A stretch of DNA of 64,000 nt, taken from contig SZOV01000005.1 of the NCBI GenBank assembly GCA_030263375.1, positions 34,479 through 98,478 of the forward strand. Reading direction: 5' to 3'. Position numbers and translations under genes: made by a program. Below the pieces are notes generated by a model. The model ran no database searches, was not told where the DNA came from, and saw only the letters and a list, made by a program, of their open reading frames with translations. This stretch comes from Deltaproteobacteria bacterium PRO3 (GTDB lineage Bacteria; UBA10199; DSSB01). Of the stretch, positions 8,098-20,227 are shown one piece after another (within the stretch, counting starts at the first letter, position 1; each line of letters starts with the position of its first letter).

Positions 8098-8808
8098 ATG
8101 CCAAGCCGCCCCCGATACGCCATTTTAAGCAATCACTCCACTTTCCACGTCACGTGGCAGTGCCACAACCGCACCTGGCTGCTCAAAACCGATTGGGCCA
8201 AGCGCTTGTACTATAATTTATTGCTTCGGTACAAAGATCGCTACCAGGTCAGGATCTATTCCTATTGCTTCATGAGCAATCACCCGCATTTGACGGGCTA
8301 TTGCGTCGACAAAAAGCTTCTGTCCGATTTTTTCCGCGTCGTGAATGCCGTCTTCGCGCGAACTTACAATTTAAGATTCCGCAGACGCGGCCAGGTAGTG
8401 ATGGACCGCTTCAAATCCCCCGTTATCCAAACCGATTTCAACCACCTTCAGGTGATGTTTTACATCGATCTCAATCCTAAACGCGCGCATATGGTGAGGC
8501 ATCCCAAGGAATATCCTTGGTCTTCATTTCATTATTACGCCTATGGGAAGGAGGATCCCCTCATCACCCCGGCGCCCAGCTATCTAAACTTGGGAAATAC
8601 GGGCGGGTTGCGGCGGAAGAATTATTTGAAAATGATTCATCATATTCTGGAAAACGATTGGAAGGAGAAACGCCCCTACTCTTCCGTTCCCTTCATCGGC
8701 AATCCCGACTGGGTGGCCGGACGCATGGAACAGTTGAAGATATTCCAGAGCCTACAAAGGAAAAGTTGGATGACAAGGTTCAAGGAGAAATTCGGGCTAT
8801 CGCCTTAA
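8098..8808 (+). CDS. RAYT-type (REP-associated) Y1/HUH transposase, intact
   Basis: This encodes 236 residues from the ATG at 8098 (MPSRPRY). It has the Y1 transposase layout of the IS200/IS605 superfamily: an N-terminal strand with WQCHNRTWLL, the HUH metal-binding motif H62-P-H64 within MSNHPHL, and the presumed nucleophile Tyr90 in FARTYNLRF, followed by the RFKSPVI segment. This arrangement is that of RAYTs, single-copy-like domesticated transposases that act on palindromic REP sequences rather than on their own flanking ends. A dispersed 62-bp palindromic family surrounds it here, as expected for a RAYT and its substrate. An interrupted copy lies at 2740-3450. No TnpB partner is present. 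Confidence 0.85.
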   Translation: MPSRPRYAILSNHSTFHVTWQCHNRTWLLKTDWAKRLYYNLLLRYKDRYQVRIYSYCFMSNHPHLTGYCVDKKLLSDFFRVVNAVFARTYNLRFRRRGQVVMDRFKSPVIQTDFNHLQVMFYIDLNPKRAHMVRHPKEYPWSSFHYYAYGKEDPLITPAPSYLNLGNTGGLRRKNYLKMIHHILENDWKEKRPYSSVPFIGNPDWVAGRMEQLKIFQSLQRKSWMTRFKEKFGLSP

Positions 8809-8827
8809 GTCGGCTGGCATCCATCGG

Positions 8828-9199
8828 CTAATCAGCGCGAGATCCTGGGGCACAGATTTCCAAGTCATGCCCGTCCGGATCCCTAAAATAAACGGACCTC
8901 GCGGGAATCCACTCGTGGAATACGGGGCCCTCTATGGCTATCCCCTTCTGCTGGAGGATTTTCACGGCTTCGTCCAGCGCAGCATCGTCGACATGGAAGG
9001 CGAAGTGCTGCAGAGGCCACGCCCCCGACTCCTCCTGCAAGACGATCATGCCGTTTCTGCCTGCGCGCATGAATACCCACGGCCGCCGCGCATCTCGTAA
9101 CCCTACTTCGAACCCCAACACCTCTCGATAGAAGGACTCCGCTCTCGCCAAGTCCTTAACCCGGATCGCGACTTCATAAAGGCCATCAACTTTTATCAT
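8828..9199 (-). CDS. VOC (glyoxalase/bleomycin-resistance) family protein
   Basis: This encodes 123 residues with the vicinal-oxygen-chelate fold pattern: an opening strand and helix (EVAIRVKDLARAESFYREVLGF), a central strand with HFAFHVDD, and a C-terminal strand DPDGHDLEICAPG. Typical metal-ligand positions (His in FAFHV, Glu in DLEIC) are present, so a metal-dependent lyase, isomerase or dioxygenase role is likely but the substrate is unknown. It converges on the transposase, ending 19 bases from its stop. A truncated duplicate of its 3' end occurs at about 4505-4620, so this pair of genes has been copied together at least once. Confidence 0.85.
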   Translation of the reverse strand: MIKVDGLYEVAIRVKDLARAESFYREVLGFEVGLRDARRPWVFMRAGRNGMIVLQEESGAWPLQHFAFHVDDAALDEAVKILQQKGIAIEGPVFHEWIPARSVYFRDPDGHDLEICAPGSRAD

Positions 9200-9261
9200 G
9201 AAATCCCCTTGTGTTTCCTAAAGACAAAGCCTTGCACTCTTTGCCTGAGCCTGCCAGGGTC

Positions 9262-9284
9262 ATATAAATAACATATTGATATTA
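9262..9284. other. AT-rich motif shared with 45261-45282
   Basis: CATATAAATAACATATTGATATTA here and CATATATAACATATTGATATTA at 45261 share the 16-base core TAACATATTGATATTA. Both lie in intergenic DNA upstream of minus-strand genes. It may be a promoter UP element or operator; function is not known. Confidence 0.35.
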
Positions 9285-9376
9285 TTATATTTTATAAGAT
9301 TACGAAAGATACATAATTGAAGGTTATCGGGCGGGGGTAGCGGGAGGAAGGGAGTTAGGTGAGGGAATTTAGGGCG

Positions 9377-9393
9377 GGGATTTTGCTTCGTCT
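9377..9393. repeat. Right end variant of the repeat family
   Basis: The stretch TTTAGGGCGGGGATTTTGCTTCGTCTG matches the right-end variant at 11240-11256 (TTTAGGGCGGGGGACTTCCTCCGTCTG). It marks the point where the sequence turns AT-rich. Confidence 0.5.
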
Positions 9394-9434
9394 GTAATTT
9401 CTTTTATATTCTTCTGGTGGTGACCACCAAATAA

Positions 9435-9872
9435 TTAATTAATAAAATATTTTTTTGAAAGCTCCAATAATTTGTCACAATTCAATCCTGAACTTTTAAA
9501 ATATGACCTCCAACTATCGGAGATAATATACAATGTTATTGATAATTCGGAATCAGTAGTGGCTGCAGAAAAATCATAGTTTTTATATTGAAATTGTAAA
9601 GTTTTGCGTTGATCTGCTATTCTTATTATACCCATTTCTCCAGTGCTGATAAAATTTTCAATTTCGATCAGATATTTTTCCGAGAAGATAAACAATCCTT
9701 CATATTTCCTGACCCTGTCCTGCGTCAAATAATCACAAACAAATAAATCCAACAACGGTTCCGGACATATTATCTCTACAGCTTTCCATATTTCGAATAC
9801 TTTCTGCTTTAAAGGTTCAGCCAATCCAATTGTTTCAAAATATGTGGTAAACTTATTAAATTCGACACTCAT
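9435..9872 (-). CDS. Small hypothetical protein, possible partner of the RelA/SpoT-like gene
   Basis: This encodes 145 residues, acidic, without signal peptide or membrane segments, predicted mixed alpha/beta. Its start overlaps the stop of the upstream gene by four bases (9869-9872), so the two are translationally coupled. No family is recognised. If the upstream gene is a toxic small alarmone synthetase, this position is right for an antitoxin; alternatively it is an immunity or accessory protein. The base composition is far more AT-rich than the core genes after 14 kb, pointing to recent acquisition. Confidence 0.65.
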   Translation of the reverse strand: MSVEFNKFTTYFETIGLAEPLKQKVFEIWKAVEIICPEPLLDLFVCDYLTQDRVRKYEGLFIFSEKYLIEIENFISTGEMGIIRIADQRKTLQFQYKNYDFSAATTDSELSITLYIISDSWRSYFKSSGLNCDKLLELSKKYFIN

Positions 9873-10672
9873 CTCCCCTCCTTATCGCATTTATTTTTTC
9901 GCAACTTTACAATCAAGCCATCTGCAAAGTGCAAAATATGCCCAAGATAATTTGCCGAGAATTCCTCGCTATTGTAATCCCATTGCCACCTCACATTCTT
10001 ATCCATTGTTATTCTTCTCTCCTCGTAGTGATGGTGTAGCAGAGATTTTATGGTGTCCTTTATTTGAGTAGTAATCTGGATCTCAATTAAAGATTTAATT
10101 TTAGTCGTCCCAAGACCCACATTGGGGATTTCAAATTCCTCCGTCAAATAAGTATGCGCAGCATAATAACCCACCTCTCTTGCTTCCCATGATTCACCAC
10201 ACAACGCAGAACCCAATCCCACCTTCAGCTTATGAGCAAGGAATTCGATCCCATCTAGATATTTGACAACAATAGTAGTCCTAATCACATCGTTAATTTT
10301 TGAAAGGCAGTTGCCTGGCAATATCCATCCCGTTAATTTTGGCGGATCAGGAAATGATTCGTTTCCAAGAATATTTTTCCGAAAAGTTTTAGATAAAACA
10401 GATTGGAAGGATTTTGTTAACAACTCAGGATAAACATTTTTATTGGGGAGTAAATCATATCCCTTTGCAATCAGATACTGACCATCCAAAATCTTTAAAT
10501 TGTCAATTATCCATTTCCAAGAGGGAGAACATTTAAAATCCTCAAGGATTACCGGGACCACTAAATTGTAATAATTCTCTGCTTCTACAAGGTCAATTTC
10601 ATGGACCACCTTTAACCAATCCAAATATTCCTTCATATCTTTCGGTTTTTCACTGATAGTAATTCGGTGCAT
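9869..10672 (-). CDS. Putative RelA/SpoT-like nucleotidyltransferase (small alarmone synthetase type)
   Basis: This encodes 267 residues, the length of stand-alone alarmone synthetases. Residues 126-134 (INDVIRTTI) align with the DIxGxRV segment holding the Mg-binding Asp (D128); residues 168-173 (GYYAAH) align with the GYxSxH G-loop motif; residues 196-200 (IEIQI) align with the EIQIRT motif (E197, Q199), followed by LLHHHYEE as in the family helix. The usual RxKxxxSxxxK ATP-binding segment is not clearly present (GWILPGNCLSK stands there), so the donor or reaction may differ. There is no HD hydrolase domain. It is coupled to a small gene, as in toxSAS-antitoxin pairs. The assignment is from motif reading, not alignment. 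Confidence 0.55.
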   Translation of the reverse strand: MHRITISEKPKDMKEYLDWLKVVHEIDLVEAENYYNLVVPVILEDFKCSPSWKWIIDNLKILDGQYLIAKGYDLLPNKNVYPELLTKSFQSVLSKTFRKNILGNESFPDPPKLTGWILPGNCLSKINDVIRTTIVVKYLDGIEFLAHKLKVGLGSALCGESWEAREVGYYAAHTYLTEEFEIPNVGLGTTKIKSLIEIQITTQIKDTIKSLLHHHYEERRITMDKNVRWQWDYNSEEFSANYLGHILHFADGLIVKLRKNKCDKEGR

Positions 10673-11047
10673 TTGAATTAGAATTTCAAAAATGTCTTAT
10701 GAAAATTGAATCATCACTAAAAACCACAATCAATGTTCTTTATAAATCATAAGGGTAAAAATTCCTATTCTAATAAGATTAGTTGCGCATAGTTTTCATT
10801 TTTACTTTTCTTGTAAAGATCCTAGAGAACGTCCAACTTTCAAAATACACAAAATTTTTTCAGGACGTTTAAAATTGAAGTGACTTTTATACAAAGTTGA
10901 AAGCAACCGACCGAATCCCATACCCATACTTATAATTTCGTCGTCTCTTTCCAGCAGATAATAAACAAAGAATATCTGAAATATGAAGCGGACCAATGCT
11001 CAGTCAACCTACTTAAATGTGGCGCCTAACCGGTACATGGACCGTCA

Positions 11048-11109
11048 AGACGAAGGTTTGATTTTCGAACTAAAACTGGAGCAATCGACCGATTTTCAAA
11101 CCTTCGTCT
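11048..11109. repeat. Complete 62-bp inverted-repeat unit
   Basis: It begins AGACGAAGGTTTGA and ends TCAAACCTTCGTCT, perfectly inverted. Relative to the unit at 4364 both arms carry the same change (GGAGG to GAAGG with CCTCC to CCTTC), i.e. a paired substitution that keeps the stem. The interval 10673-11231 holds this unit, the next one, and no gene I accept. Confidence 0.85.
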
Positions 11110-11152
11110 GCAGTTTTGCTTTCCTTTATTTAACAAGGCCTTATAGAGTTAA

Positions 11153-11214
11153 AGACGAAGGTTCGAAATTCGAACAGAAGAAAGGTAAATCGACTGAAAT
11201 TCATACCTCCGTCT
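11153..11214. repeat. Complete 62-bp inverted-repeat unit
   Basis: It begins AGACGAAGGTTCGAAATTCG and ends CATACCTCCGTCT, 62 bases, of the same subtype as 6399-6460. It lies 43 bases after the previous unit. Confidence 0.8.
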
Positions 11215-11231
11215 GTATTTTCTCCTTTATT

Positions 11232-11798
11232 TTAGGGCGGGGGACTTCCTCCGTCTGTATTTCCCTTTATTTTCTCCCTCTGTTTTGGATTTCGATCAAA
11301 CAGGTGAGGATCTGGAAGATGCTGAAGATTGGTTTTGAAGTAATATAGTAAAGGTTCGTAAAGGAAGGCAATACCCTTAATCGTCACGAAATTTGCAAAC
11401 GTAAATAATGACCCGGTTAAACTGCCTATAGTAGCCTGTAATGCAAATTTATAATCTTCTCTTTGTTGGATAGTCTTTGAGGCCAGCGCCAAGAAAAGAG
11501 CATATTTATTAACTGAACAAAGGATACATAGTATTGCTGATAAGAAAAAACAAATACCACCAAACCATATATTTTTCTTAAGATCATCTTGAATCAAATC
11601 GATCTTAGCTGCAGAAAAGGATATCGCCGATAATGTAGCAAGAATTGCGAATGCCCTGGTCGTTATTTCCGTGGTATCTTTATCCCATTTGTAAAAAACG
11701 ACAGCACTAAAAAAAGTTAAAATCGCACCGATCACAATAATAGGCATTTTTAAATAAACAAATAATAAAAGACGCCGGAAGATTTTTCGAATTAGCAT
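11232..11798 (-). CDS. Hypothetical integral membrane protein
   Basis: This encodes 188 residues with four hydrophobic segments (about residues 18-38, 46-62, 77-97 and 117-150 with a break). It has a basic N-terminus and no signal-peptidase site, so it is an inner-membrane protein. The last residues (NTDGGSPPP) are encoded by a right end of the repeat family (11240-11256), so an inserted element has replaced or extended the natural C-terminus. No family is recognised. It follows the other membrane genes of the AT-rich block in the same direction and may belong to the same acquired module. Confidence 0.6.
   Translation of the reverse strand: MLIRKIFRRLLLFVYLKMPIIVIGAILTFFSAVVFYKWDKDTTEITTRAFAILATLSAISFSAAKIDLIQDDLKKNIWFGGICFFLSAILCILCSVNKYALFLALASKTIQQREDYKFALQATIGSLTGSLFTFANFVTIKGIAFLYEPLLYYFKTNLQHLPDPHLFDRNPKQREKIKGNTDGGSPPP
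11240..11256. repeat. Right end of the repeat family inside a gene's 3' end
   Basis: The end CTTCCTCCGTCTG lies within the last codons of the membrane-protein gene at 11232-11798 and matches the variant right end at 9377-9393. Confidence 0.55.
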
Positions 11799-11815
11799 GG
11801 AAAAGCTAGAGCCTT

Positions 11816-12040
11816 CTAGAGTTGAAAGGAGCTAAAGGCTATTTCGTCTTCCAAAAAAAAATGGCTTTCGCGGAAATAAAAACTACCTTTCAGGACAAAA
11901 AACATTTGAAAATTAAATCTTTTTCTTAGCGGAAATCTACACCGCATCTTTAAAGCCTCGTAAAATATAGTTTTATTCCCGAAATTCAGCTTATAAATAA
12001 ATTTTACCCCTTCATCATCTTTAATCATTGTATTCATCAA
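11816..12040 (-). CDS. Doubtful small ORF
   Basis: This is a 74-residue frame overlapping the end of the preceding membrane-protein gene by 20 bases and rich in Phe, Lys and Arg. It has no recognisable motif or clear ribosome-binding site. It may be a small accessory gene of the AT-rich block or chance; I list it only because the gap between its neighbours would otherwise be empty. Confidence 0.25.
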   Translation of the reverse strand: MMNTMIKDDEGVKFIYKLNFGNKTIFYEALKMRCRFPLRKRFNFQMFFVLKGSFYFRESHFFLEDEIAFSSFQL

Positions 12041-12638
12041 AAGGTTCTTGAGAATTAGCCTTTGCCATTAATCGAGCCTGCGTTAACGCACTATTATACA
12101 CCGTAAAAATAAATATTTTTAATTCTATAAAGACCTTTGCTTGAAGACCAGCTATGAAAAATACCGCCAGGAATATCCTTAGACTTCTTGTCATATACAG
12201 GTCTAAAGTTTTTCCAATTTCGCTAGATGGATAAACAATAAGAAAGACATAAAAAATAGAAAGCAAAACCGAACAGAGAAACACCCAAAAAAACGTTTTA
12301 AAAAAAATTAAAAGCTTAAATTTTAAAAAAGAAAACCTTCCATCATTTGGCTTATTACAAATACTAAAAACTAGAAGATCTTCATTTGGGAAGCTTGCAT
12401 AAATCACATACCCAGCGATCACTAGACCCAACACAGCACCATTAAATGATAAAAAAATGCTCGAAATTTGGGCTAACGACGACGCTAATCCAGTTCCATT
12501 CACATATTTTAAAAAAATTATGCCAAAAAAAGCGCCTATAAGTATTGGGGAGATAAAGTTTAAATAACTAAACTTCAAATGAGGAAAGGTCCGACAGGCG
12601 AGGACAAAGATAGAATTTGTGCCCGCACGCTTTGTCAT
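12021..12638 (-). CDS. Hypothetical membrane protein of an AT-rich two-gene module
   Basis: This encodes 205 residues with four long hydrophobic segments (roughly residues 25-45, 57-81, 107-135 and 150-185). Its start overlaps the stop of the upstream gene by four bases, so both are made together. A cytosolic protein coupled to a short multi-span protein is a common design in abortive-infection systems, where the membrane protein is the killer; here that is inference from architecture only. No family is recognised. Base composition matches the rest of the 9.4 to 13.7 kb block. Confidence 0.65.
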   Translation of the reverse strand: MTKRAGTNSIFVLACRTFPHLKFSYLNFISPILIGAFFGIIFLKYVNGTGLASSLAQISSIFLSFNGAVLGLVIAGYVIYASFPNEDLLVFSICNKPNDGRFSFLKFKLLIFFKTFFWVFLCSVLLSIFYVFLIVYPSSEIGKTLDLYMTRSLRIFLAVFFIAGLQAKVFIELKIFIFTVYNSALTQARLMAKANSQEPFDEYND

Positions 12639-13678
12639 GAATTACCCCGGATTCTCTCAACAATTTCCGCAGCAAAACCTTGATCTTCTATCAACTCCAT
12701 TTGCTTAGCTATGATTATTATTTTTTCGCGAATGGCATTATCCAAAGCCGTAAATGCCTTTTCAATAAGCGTTCGAACATCGTCGTTATCGCCTATTAAA
12801 ATCTTTAACTTAACTTTACTATCATGATCCGTCTTGACCAAATCAGTTCCCTCTTGGGTCTTTCCCTTTAATGAAAACGAAAGGTTCCCACCTGATTTAG
12901 CAACAACACCAATTAAGTGTTTTACATTCTCCTTCTCTAATCCGATTTTTGGATTTGAAAAATTGAGATCAGAATTTTTTGCATGAGTTCTTTCTGTTGC
13001 AAGTTTATATTGCTGAAGCAACTCCTCGTCTAACTCATAATCTTCATTATTAGTTTGTGAATTCGATATTTTGACATTTTTTAATATATAGAATGCATCT
13101 AAAAGATCTTCTGCTTTTTGAGCATCACCTATCGGCGATAGACGAAAATCAGGTTCTGGAAAGATCTCTTCAAAGTAAGAATTAAATTCCAGCAGCAAAT
13201 CTTTATTCATTATCTTTCGATCTCTCACTTTTAAAAACCTTTTCTTTTCATCCGAATATTTCTCATACCATTGTGCGTTCAATAATTTTGTGAATATTTT
13301 TTCGAATACTTTCATCCTTGGACTTCGAGGTTGTTCTGGAATAATGAAAAATTTGTGATCTGAAAGACGCAACGCAAAAATCGTGGACGGATCTGAGGGA
13401 AGGGTTTCGTCGCTTCTAGTTAATCCTATACCGCGTTTAAATACTTGATGGGACTTAAGAGTTAACCGCTGTACAAGTCTCCCGTATATGGTAGGCTGCT
13501 TTAAAATATAATCTAATTTTATCTCATAAAAGAAATAACCTTTTCTTTCCCCATAGCTCTCATCTATCTCTTCTTTAAAAAGTGGGTATACCCTCGTCTC
13601 AAACTCTGACAGCATCTTTTTTTCACCAAATCGGCAAACAAAATTTGCCACTTCTACGTCTTTTGGCTTCATAATCAC
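12635..13678 (-). CDS. Hypothetical cytosolic protein, first gene of an AT-rich two-gene module
   Basis: This encodes 347 residues (starts at 13678 or the in-frame ATG at 13672 are both possible, after AGGTG). It has no signal peptide or membrane span. The stretch around residues 85 to 125, with SDPSTIFALRLSDHKFFIIPE, has the feel of DUF4747-like proteins linked to phage defence, but I cannot confirm it. The C-terminal third (from about residue 245) contains a compact segment of alternating strands and a charged helix ending in a predicted coiled region. It is translationally coupled to the membrane protein that follows. It lies next to tRNA-Asp, where islands integrate. Confidence 0.6.
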   Translation of the reverse strand: MIMKPKDVEVANFVCRFGEKKMLSEFETRVYPLFKEEIDESYGERKGYFFYEIKLDYILKQPTIYGRLVQRLTLKSHQVFKRGIGLTRSDETLPSDPSTIFALRLSDHKFFIIPEQPRSPRMKVFEKIFTKLLNAQWYEKYSDEKKRFLKVRDRKIMNKDLLLEFNSYFEEIFPEPDFRLSPIGDAQKAEDLLDAFYILKNVKISNSQTNNEDYELDEELLQQYKLATERTHAKNSDLNFSNPKIGLEKENVKHLIGVVAKSGGNLSFSLKGKTQEGTDLVKTDHDSKVKLKILIGDNDDVRTLIEKAFTALDNAIREKIIIIAKQMELIEDQGFAAEIVERIRGNS

Positions 13679-13882
13679 AGCACACCTATTTCCTATTGAG
13701 CTTAAAAGAAGTAGCTAATGAATTTTCGATAAATTATTTTACTGGTTTTTCTCATGCAGCTTCCCTACCCGGAAACCACCGAGAACCTCGGAGAGACAAT
13801 AATTGTAAAAAGCCCAAGGAAAGACATCAACCGAATCCTTACCCTCCCAATAAATTCTCCATCCCCCACCACCCACAAGACC

Positions 13883-13913
13883 AAAAAAAAGGCCGTCCTT
13901 ACGGACGACCTTA
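13883..13913 (-). terminator. Rho-independent terminator after tRNA-Asp
   Basis: On the minus strand the stem AAGGTCGTCC / GGACGGCCTT with a GTAA loop is followed by a run of T. It ends the tRNA-Asp transcript. Confidence 0.85.
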
Positions 13914-13923
13914 TTAAAACCAC

Positions 13924-14000
13924 TGGCGGGGTCGACGAGGCTCGAACTCGCGACCTCCTGCGTGACAGGCAGGCGTTCTAACCAACTGAACTACGACCCC
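13924..14000 (-). tRNA. tRNA-Asp(GTC)
   Basis: The minus strand folds as a full cloverleaf: acceptor GGGGTCG / CGACCCC, anticodon loop CTGTCAC giving anticodon GTC, T-arm GCGAGTTCGAGCCTCG, and an encoded CCA. The AT-rich block begins on its 3' side, consistent with island integration at the tRNA 3' end, although I found no second copy of the 3' end. Confidence 0.95.
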
Positions 14001-14116
14001 AATTTCAAATTATTTCAGCCACTTACGGAGCGCCGGCCGAAGGCCCAGCGGTTCCCGAGGCAGAAATTTTCGAGGACCCTCCCTAGCCAAAAAACCCAGG
14101 AAGGCCAAGGACTTTC

Positions 14117-16594
<2,478 letters not shown>

Positions 16595-16609
16595 GGGAAA
16601 ATCTCCGGG

Positions 16610-17860
<1,251 letters not shown>

Positions 17861-17886
17861 AATCGCTCCTTACACTCTCAAGAAAA

Positions 17887-17914
17887 TCATATACCTTTGG
17901 CGGGGGGTGTCAAG
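17887..17914 (-). promoter_or_regulatory. Sigma-70-type promoter for clpX-lon
   Basis: On the minus strand TTGACA (17909-17914) and TATGAT (17887-17892) are 16 bases apart, 27 bases upstream of the clpX start. Both hexamers are near consensus. Confidence 0.65.
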
Positions 17915-17989
17915 GAAGCAGAGGGCTTGACGCGGCGCGGAGAGAGCCGCCGGGCTTGGGTTGGCACGCGCCGCCCTAAAGGCGCAATT

Positions 17990-18601
17990 TTAAGACACCT
18001 TTTTAGTTTTATCGCCCTTGTCGCGGTAGACCACGACCTGGTCGATGATCCCGTACTCCTTGGCCTCTTCCCCCGACATGAAATAGTCGCGCTCGGTGTC
18101 CTGCTGGAGCTTCTTCAGGCTTTGCTTGGTGTGCTTGCTGAGAATGCCGTTGAGAATTTCCCTTAAGCGCAGGATCTCGCGGGCCTGGATGTCGATGTCG
18201 GTGGCCTGCCCCTGGAAGCCGCCCATCGGCTGGTGGATCAGGATGCGGCTGTTGGGCAGGGCGTAGCGCTTGCCGTGGGCCCCCGCCGCCAGCAAAACCG
18301 CGCCCATCGAGGCCGCCTGGCCGACGCAGATCGTGGAGACGTCGGGCTTCACGTACTGCATGGTATCATAAATGGCCATGCCGGCCGTCACCGAGCCGCC
18401 CGGGCTGTTGATGTACAAATAGATATCCTTCTCGGGGTCTTCGCTCTCGAGGAAGAGCAGCTGGGCGATGATCAGGTTGGAGACGTCGTCGTTGACCGGG
18501 GTCCCCAGGAAGACGATGCGGTCTTTCAGCAGGCGCGAGTAGATGTCGTAGGCGCGCTCGCCGCGGTGGGTTTGCTCGACGACCATGGGAATCAAAGTCA
18601 T
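17990..18601 (-). CDS. clpP: ATP-dependent Clp protease proteolytic subunit ClpP
   Basis: This encodes 203 residues, usual length. ClpP forms the double-ring peptidase chamber. The catalytic triad is complete: Ser98 in GQAASMGA, His123 in LIHQPMGG, Asp172 in TERDYFM. The oxyanion segment NSPGGSV is present. It follows tig by 14 bases, so tig and clpP share a transcript. Confidence 0.97.
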   Translation of the reverse strand: MTLIPMVVEQTHRGERAYDIYSRLLKDRIVFLGTPVNDDVSNLIIAQLLFLESEDPEKDIYLYINSPGGSVTAGMAIYDTMQYVKPDVSTICVGQAASMGAVLLAAGAHGKRYALPNSRILIHQPMGGFQGQATDIDIQAREILRLREILNGILSKHTKQSLKKLQQDTERDYFMSGEEAKEYGIIDQVVVYRDKGDKTKKVS

Positions 18602-18615
18602 GGGGATCCTCCGGT

Positions 18616-19947
18616 TTATTTTTTCTTCTTATCTTTTTTGTCGGACTTCTCGGCCTCGCCGGGCTTCACCTCGGTGATGTCGGCCTGGGAAAGCAGGAAG
18701 TCGAGGGTCTTCTCTTCCAAAATCTGGTTGAACAAGGGCCGAAGCATGTTGTGCTCTTGGTAGTAACGATAGATCGCTTCGACGGGCTGCTTGTAGCGCT
18801 GCGCCAGGTCGGCCATCCGGGCCTGCATTTCCTCCTCGGTCACTTCGAGGTGATTCTGCAAGGCAATCGAATCGAAAAGCAAGAAGCCTTTGATGCGGCG
18901 GACGGCCTCTTCGCGGTTTTTCTCGCGGTAGTCCTGGGGGGTGATGCCCAGCTTGTCGAGGGTCAGGCCCTGCTGCTTGAGCTGGTTTTCGAGGGTGTGC
19001 AGCATGTAGTCGAGCTCGCGGCCGATCATGGCGTCGGGGACCTCGAAGGGGTTCTTGGCGATCAGGTGCTCGAGGACCTGGTTGAAAAGATCGCCCCGGG
19101 ATTGGGCCTCTTTGTTCTTCAGCATGTGGTCTTTGAGCTGCTCTTTCACTTGAGCGATGGTCTCGAACTGGCCGATGTCCTTGGCGAAGTCGTCGTCCAA
19201 GGCCGGGAGGGACTCTTCTTTGAGCTCGATCAAGTCGATCTTGAACTGGGCCTGCTTGCCGCGCAGGGGCTCGTGGCCGTAGTCGTCGGGGAACTTGACC
19301 GGGATGTCGCGGCTCTCGCCCTTCTTCATGCCGATCAGGCCGGCCTCGAAGTCGGGGAGATAGCGGCCTGCGCCCACGTCGACCAGGACGTTTTGGGCGA
19401 AGCCGCCCTCGAAGGCCTGGCCGTCGACCGTGCCGGCGTAGTGGATGGTGGCCTGGTGGCCCTCGCGGGCCGAGGTGCCCTCGGGGGCCGGCACCTTTTG
19501 GGCGTGGGCCTTTTGCAGGGCCTTCAGCTCGCCCTCGAGCTCTTCGTCGCTTACTTCAAGCTTGGGCCGCTTGAGCTTGATTTTTAAGTAATCTTTCGTC
19601 TCGACCTTGGGCTGGACCTCGATCTCGGCGGTGAAGGTGATCGGCTTGTCGGCCTCGACCTTCAGGTCGCTGATCTTGGGCATCTCGACGGCCGGGATGG
19701 CGTGCTCTTGGATGGCCTCGCGGTAGGACTTGTCGATCAGGTCGCTGACGGTCTCCATCTCGGTTTGGGCCTTGTAGTACTTCTCGAGGATGGCGCGGGG
19801 GACCTTGCCCTTGCGGAAGCCCTTAATCTGTACCTTTTTTTTGAGCTTGTCGTAGGCCCGGTCGAGGGCGCGCTGGTAGGCCTCGGGGGGGAGCTCGAAA
19901 TGCATCTTTTTGCGGATGGGGGAGAGTTCTTCGATCTGGACTTTCAC
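18616..19947 (-). CDS. tig: Trigger factor
   Basis: This encodes 443 residues. Trigger factor is the ribosome-bound chaperone and prolyl isomerase. The N-terminal domain has the ribosome-binding signature region ([12 protein letters not shown]), the central FKBP-like domain runs about residues 155-245 ([13 protein letters not shown]), and the C-terminal helical arms follow, with a Lys-rich tail. The start is GTG with AGAGGA upstream. It heads the tig-clpP-(clpX-lon) cluster. Confidence 0.95.
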   Translation of the reverse strand: MKVQIEELSPIRKKMHFELPPEAYQRALDRAYDKLKKKVQIKGFRKGKVPRAILEKYYKAQTEMETVSDLIDKSYREAIQEHAIPAVEMPKISDLKVEADKPITFTAEIEVQPKVETKDYLKIKLKRPKLEVSDEELEGELKALQKAHAQKVPAPEGTSAREGHQATIHYAGTVDGQAFEGGFAQNVLVDVGAGRYLPDFEAGLIGMKKGESRDIPVKFPDDYGHEPLRGKQAQFKIDLIELKEESLPALDDDFAKDIGQFETIAQVKEQLKDHMLKNKEAQSRGDLFNQVLEHLIAKNPFEVPDAMIGRELDYMLHTLENQLKQQGLTLDKLGITPQDYREKNREEAVRRIKGFLLFDSIALQNHLEVTEEEMQARMADLAQRYKQPVEAIYRYYQEHNMLRPLFNQILEEKTLDFLLSQADITEVKPGEAEKSDKKDKKKK

Positions 19948-20026
19948 GGCTTTCCTCTAATGATAATCAGTACCTATAGGGACCTTGGAGTCTTGCATTT
20001 TCGGACAATCTTGTCACGAAAAGTGT

Positions 20027-20075
20027 AGACGGAGCAAAAATATTAGCCCGAGGAGGGGCGGAAGACGGAGCAAAA
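20027..20075. repeat. Two AGACGGAGCAAAA copies, 36 bp apart
   Basis: AGACGGAGCAAAA occurs at 20027 and 20063 between tig and tRNA-Leu. The first eight bases match the left end of the 62-bp family, and the 36-bp spacing equals the tandem left halves at 4328 and 4364, but the rest does not match. Kinship is uncertain. Confidence 0.35.
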
Positions 20076-20077
20076 TT

Positions 20078-20163
20078 TGGTGCGAGAGGGGGGACTTGAA
20101 CCCCCACGACCTTACGGCCACTAGGTTCTAAGCCTAGCGTGTCTGCCATTCCACCACTCTCGC
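20078..20163 (-). tRNA. tRNA-Leu(TAG)
   Basis: The minus strand gives acceptor GCGAGAG / CTCTCGC, anticodon loop CTTAGAA (anticodon TAG), a long variable arm typical of Leu, T-arm GGGGGTTCAAGTCCCCC and encoded CCA; 86 bases. Confidence 0.95.
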
Positions 20164-20227
20164 GCAGGCCATCATCCTCTTATTTTCTCTGCGGCGAGGT
20201 GTCCAATCTTTTATCGGAATTTGGCCG

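Noticed and set aside
10802..10996. 64-codon minus-strand frame in the AT-rich gap
   Set aside because: No ribosome-binding site, no coupling and no motif; chance frames of this size are frequent in AT-rich DNA.
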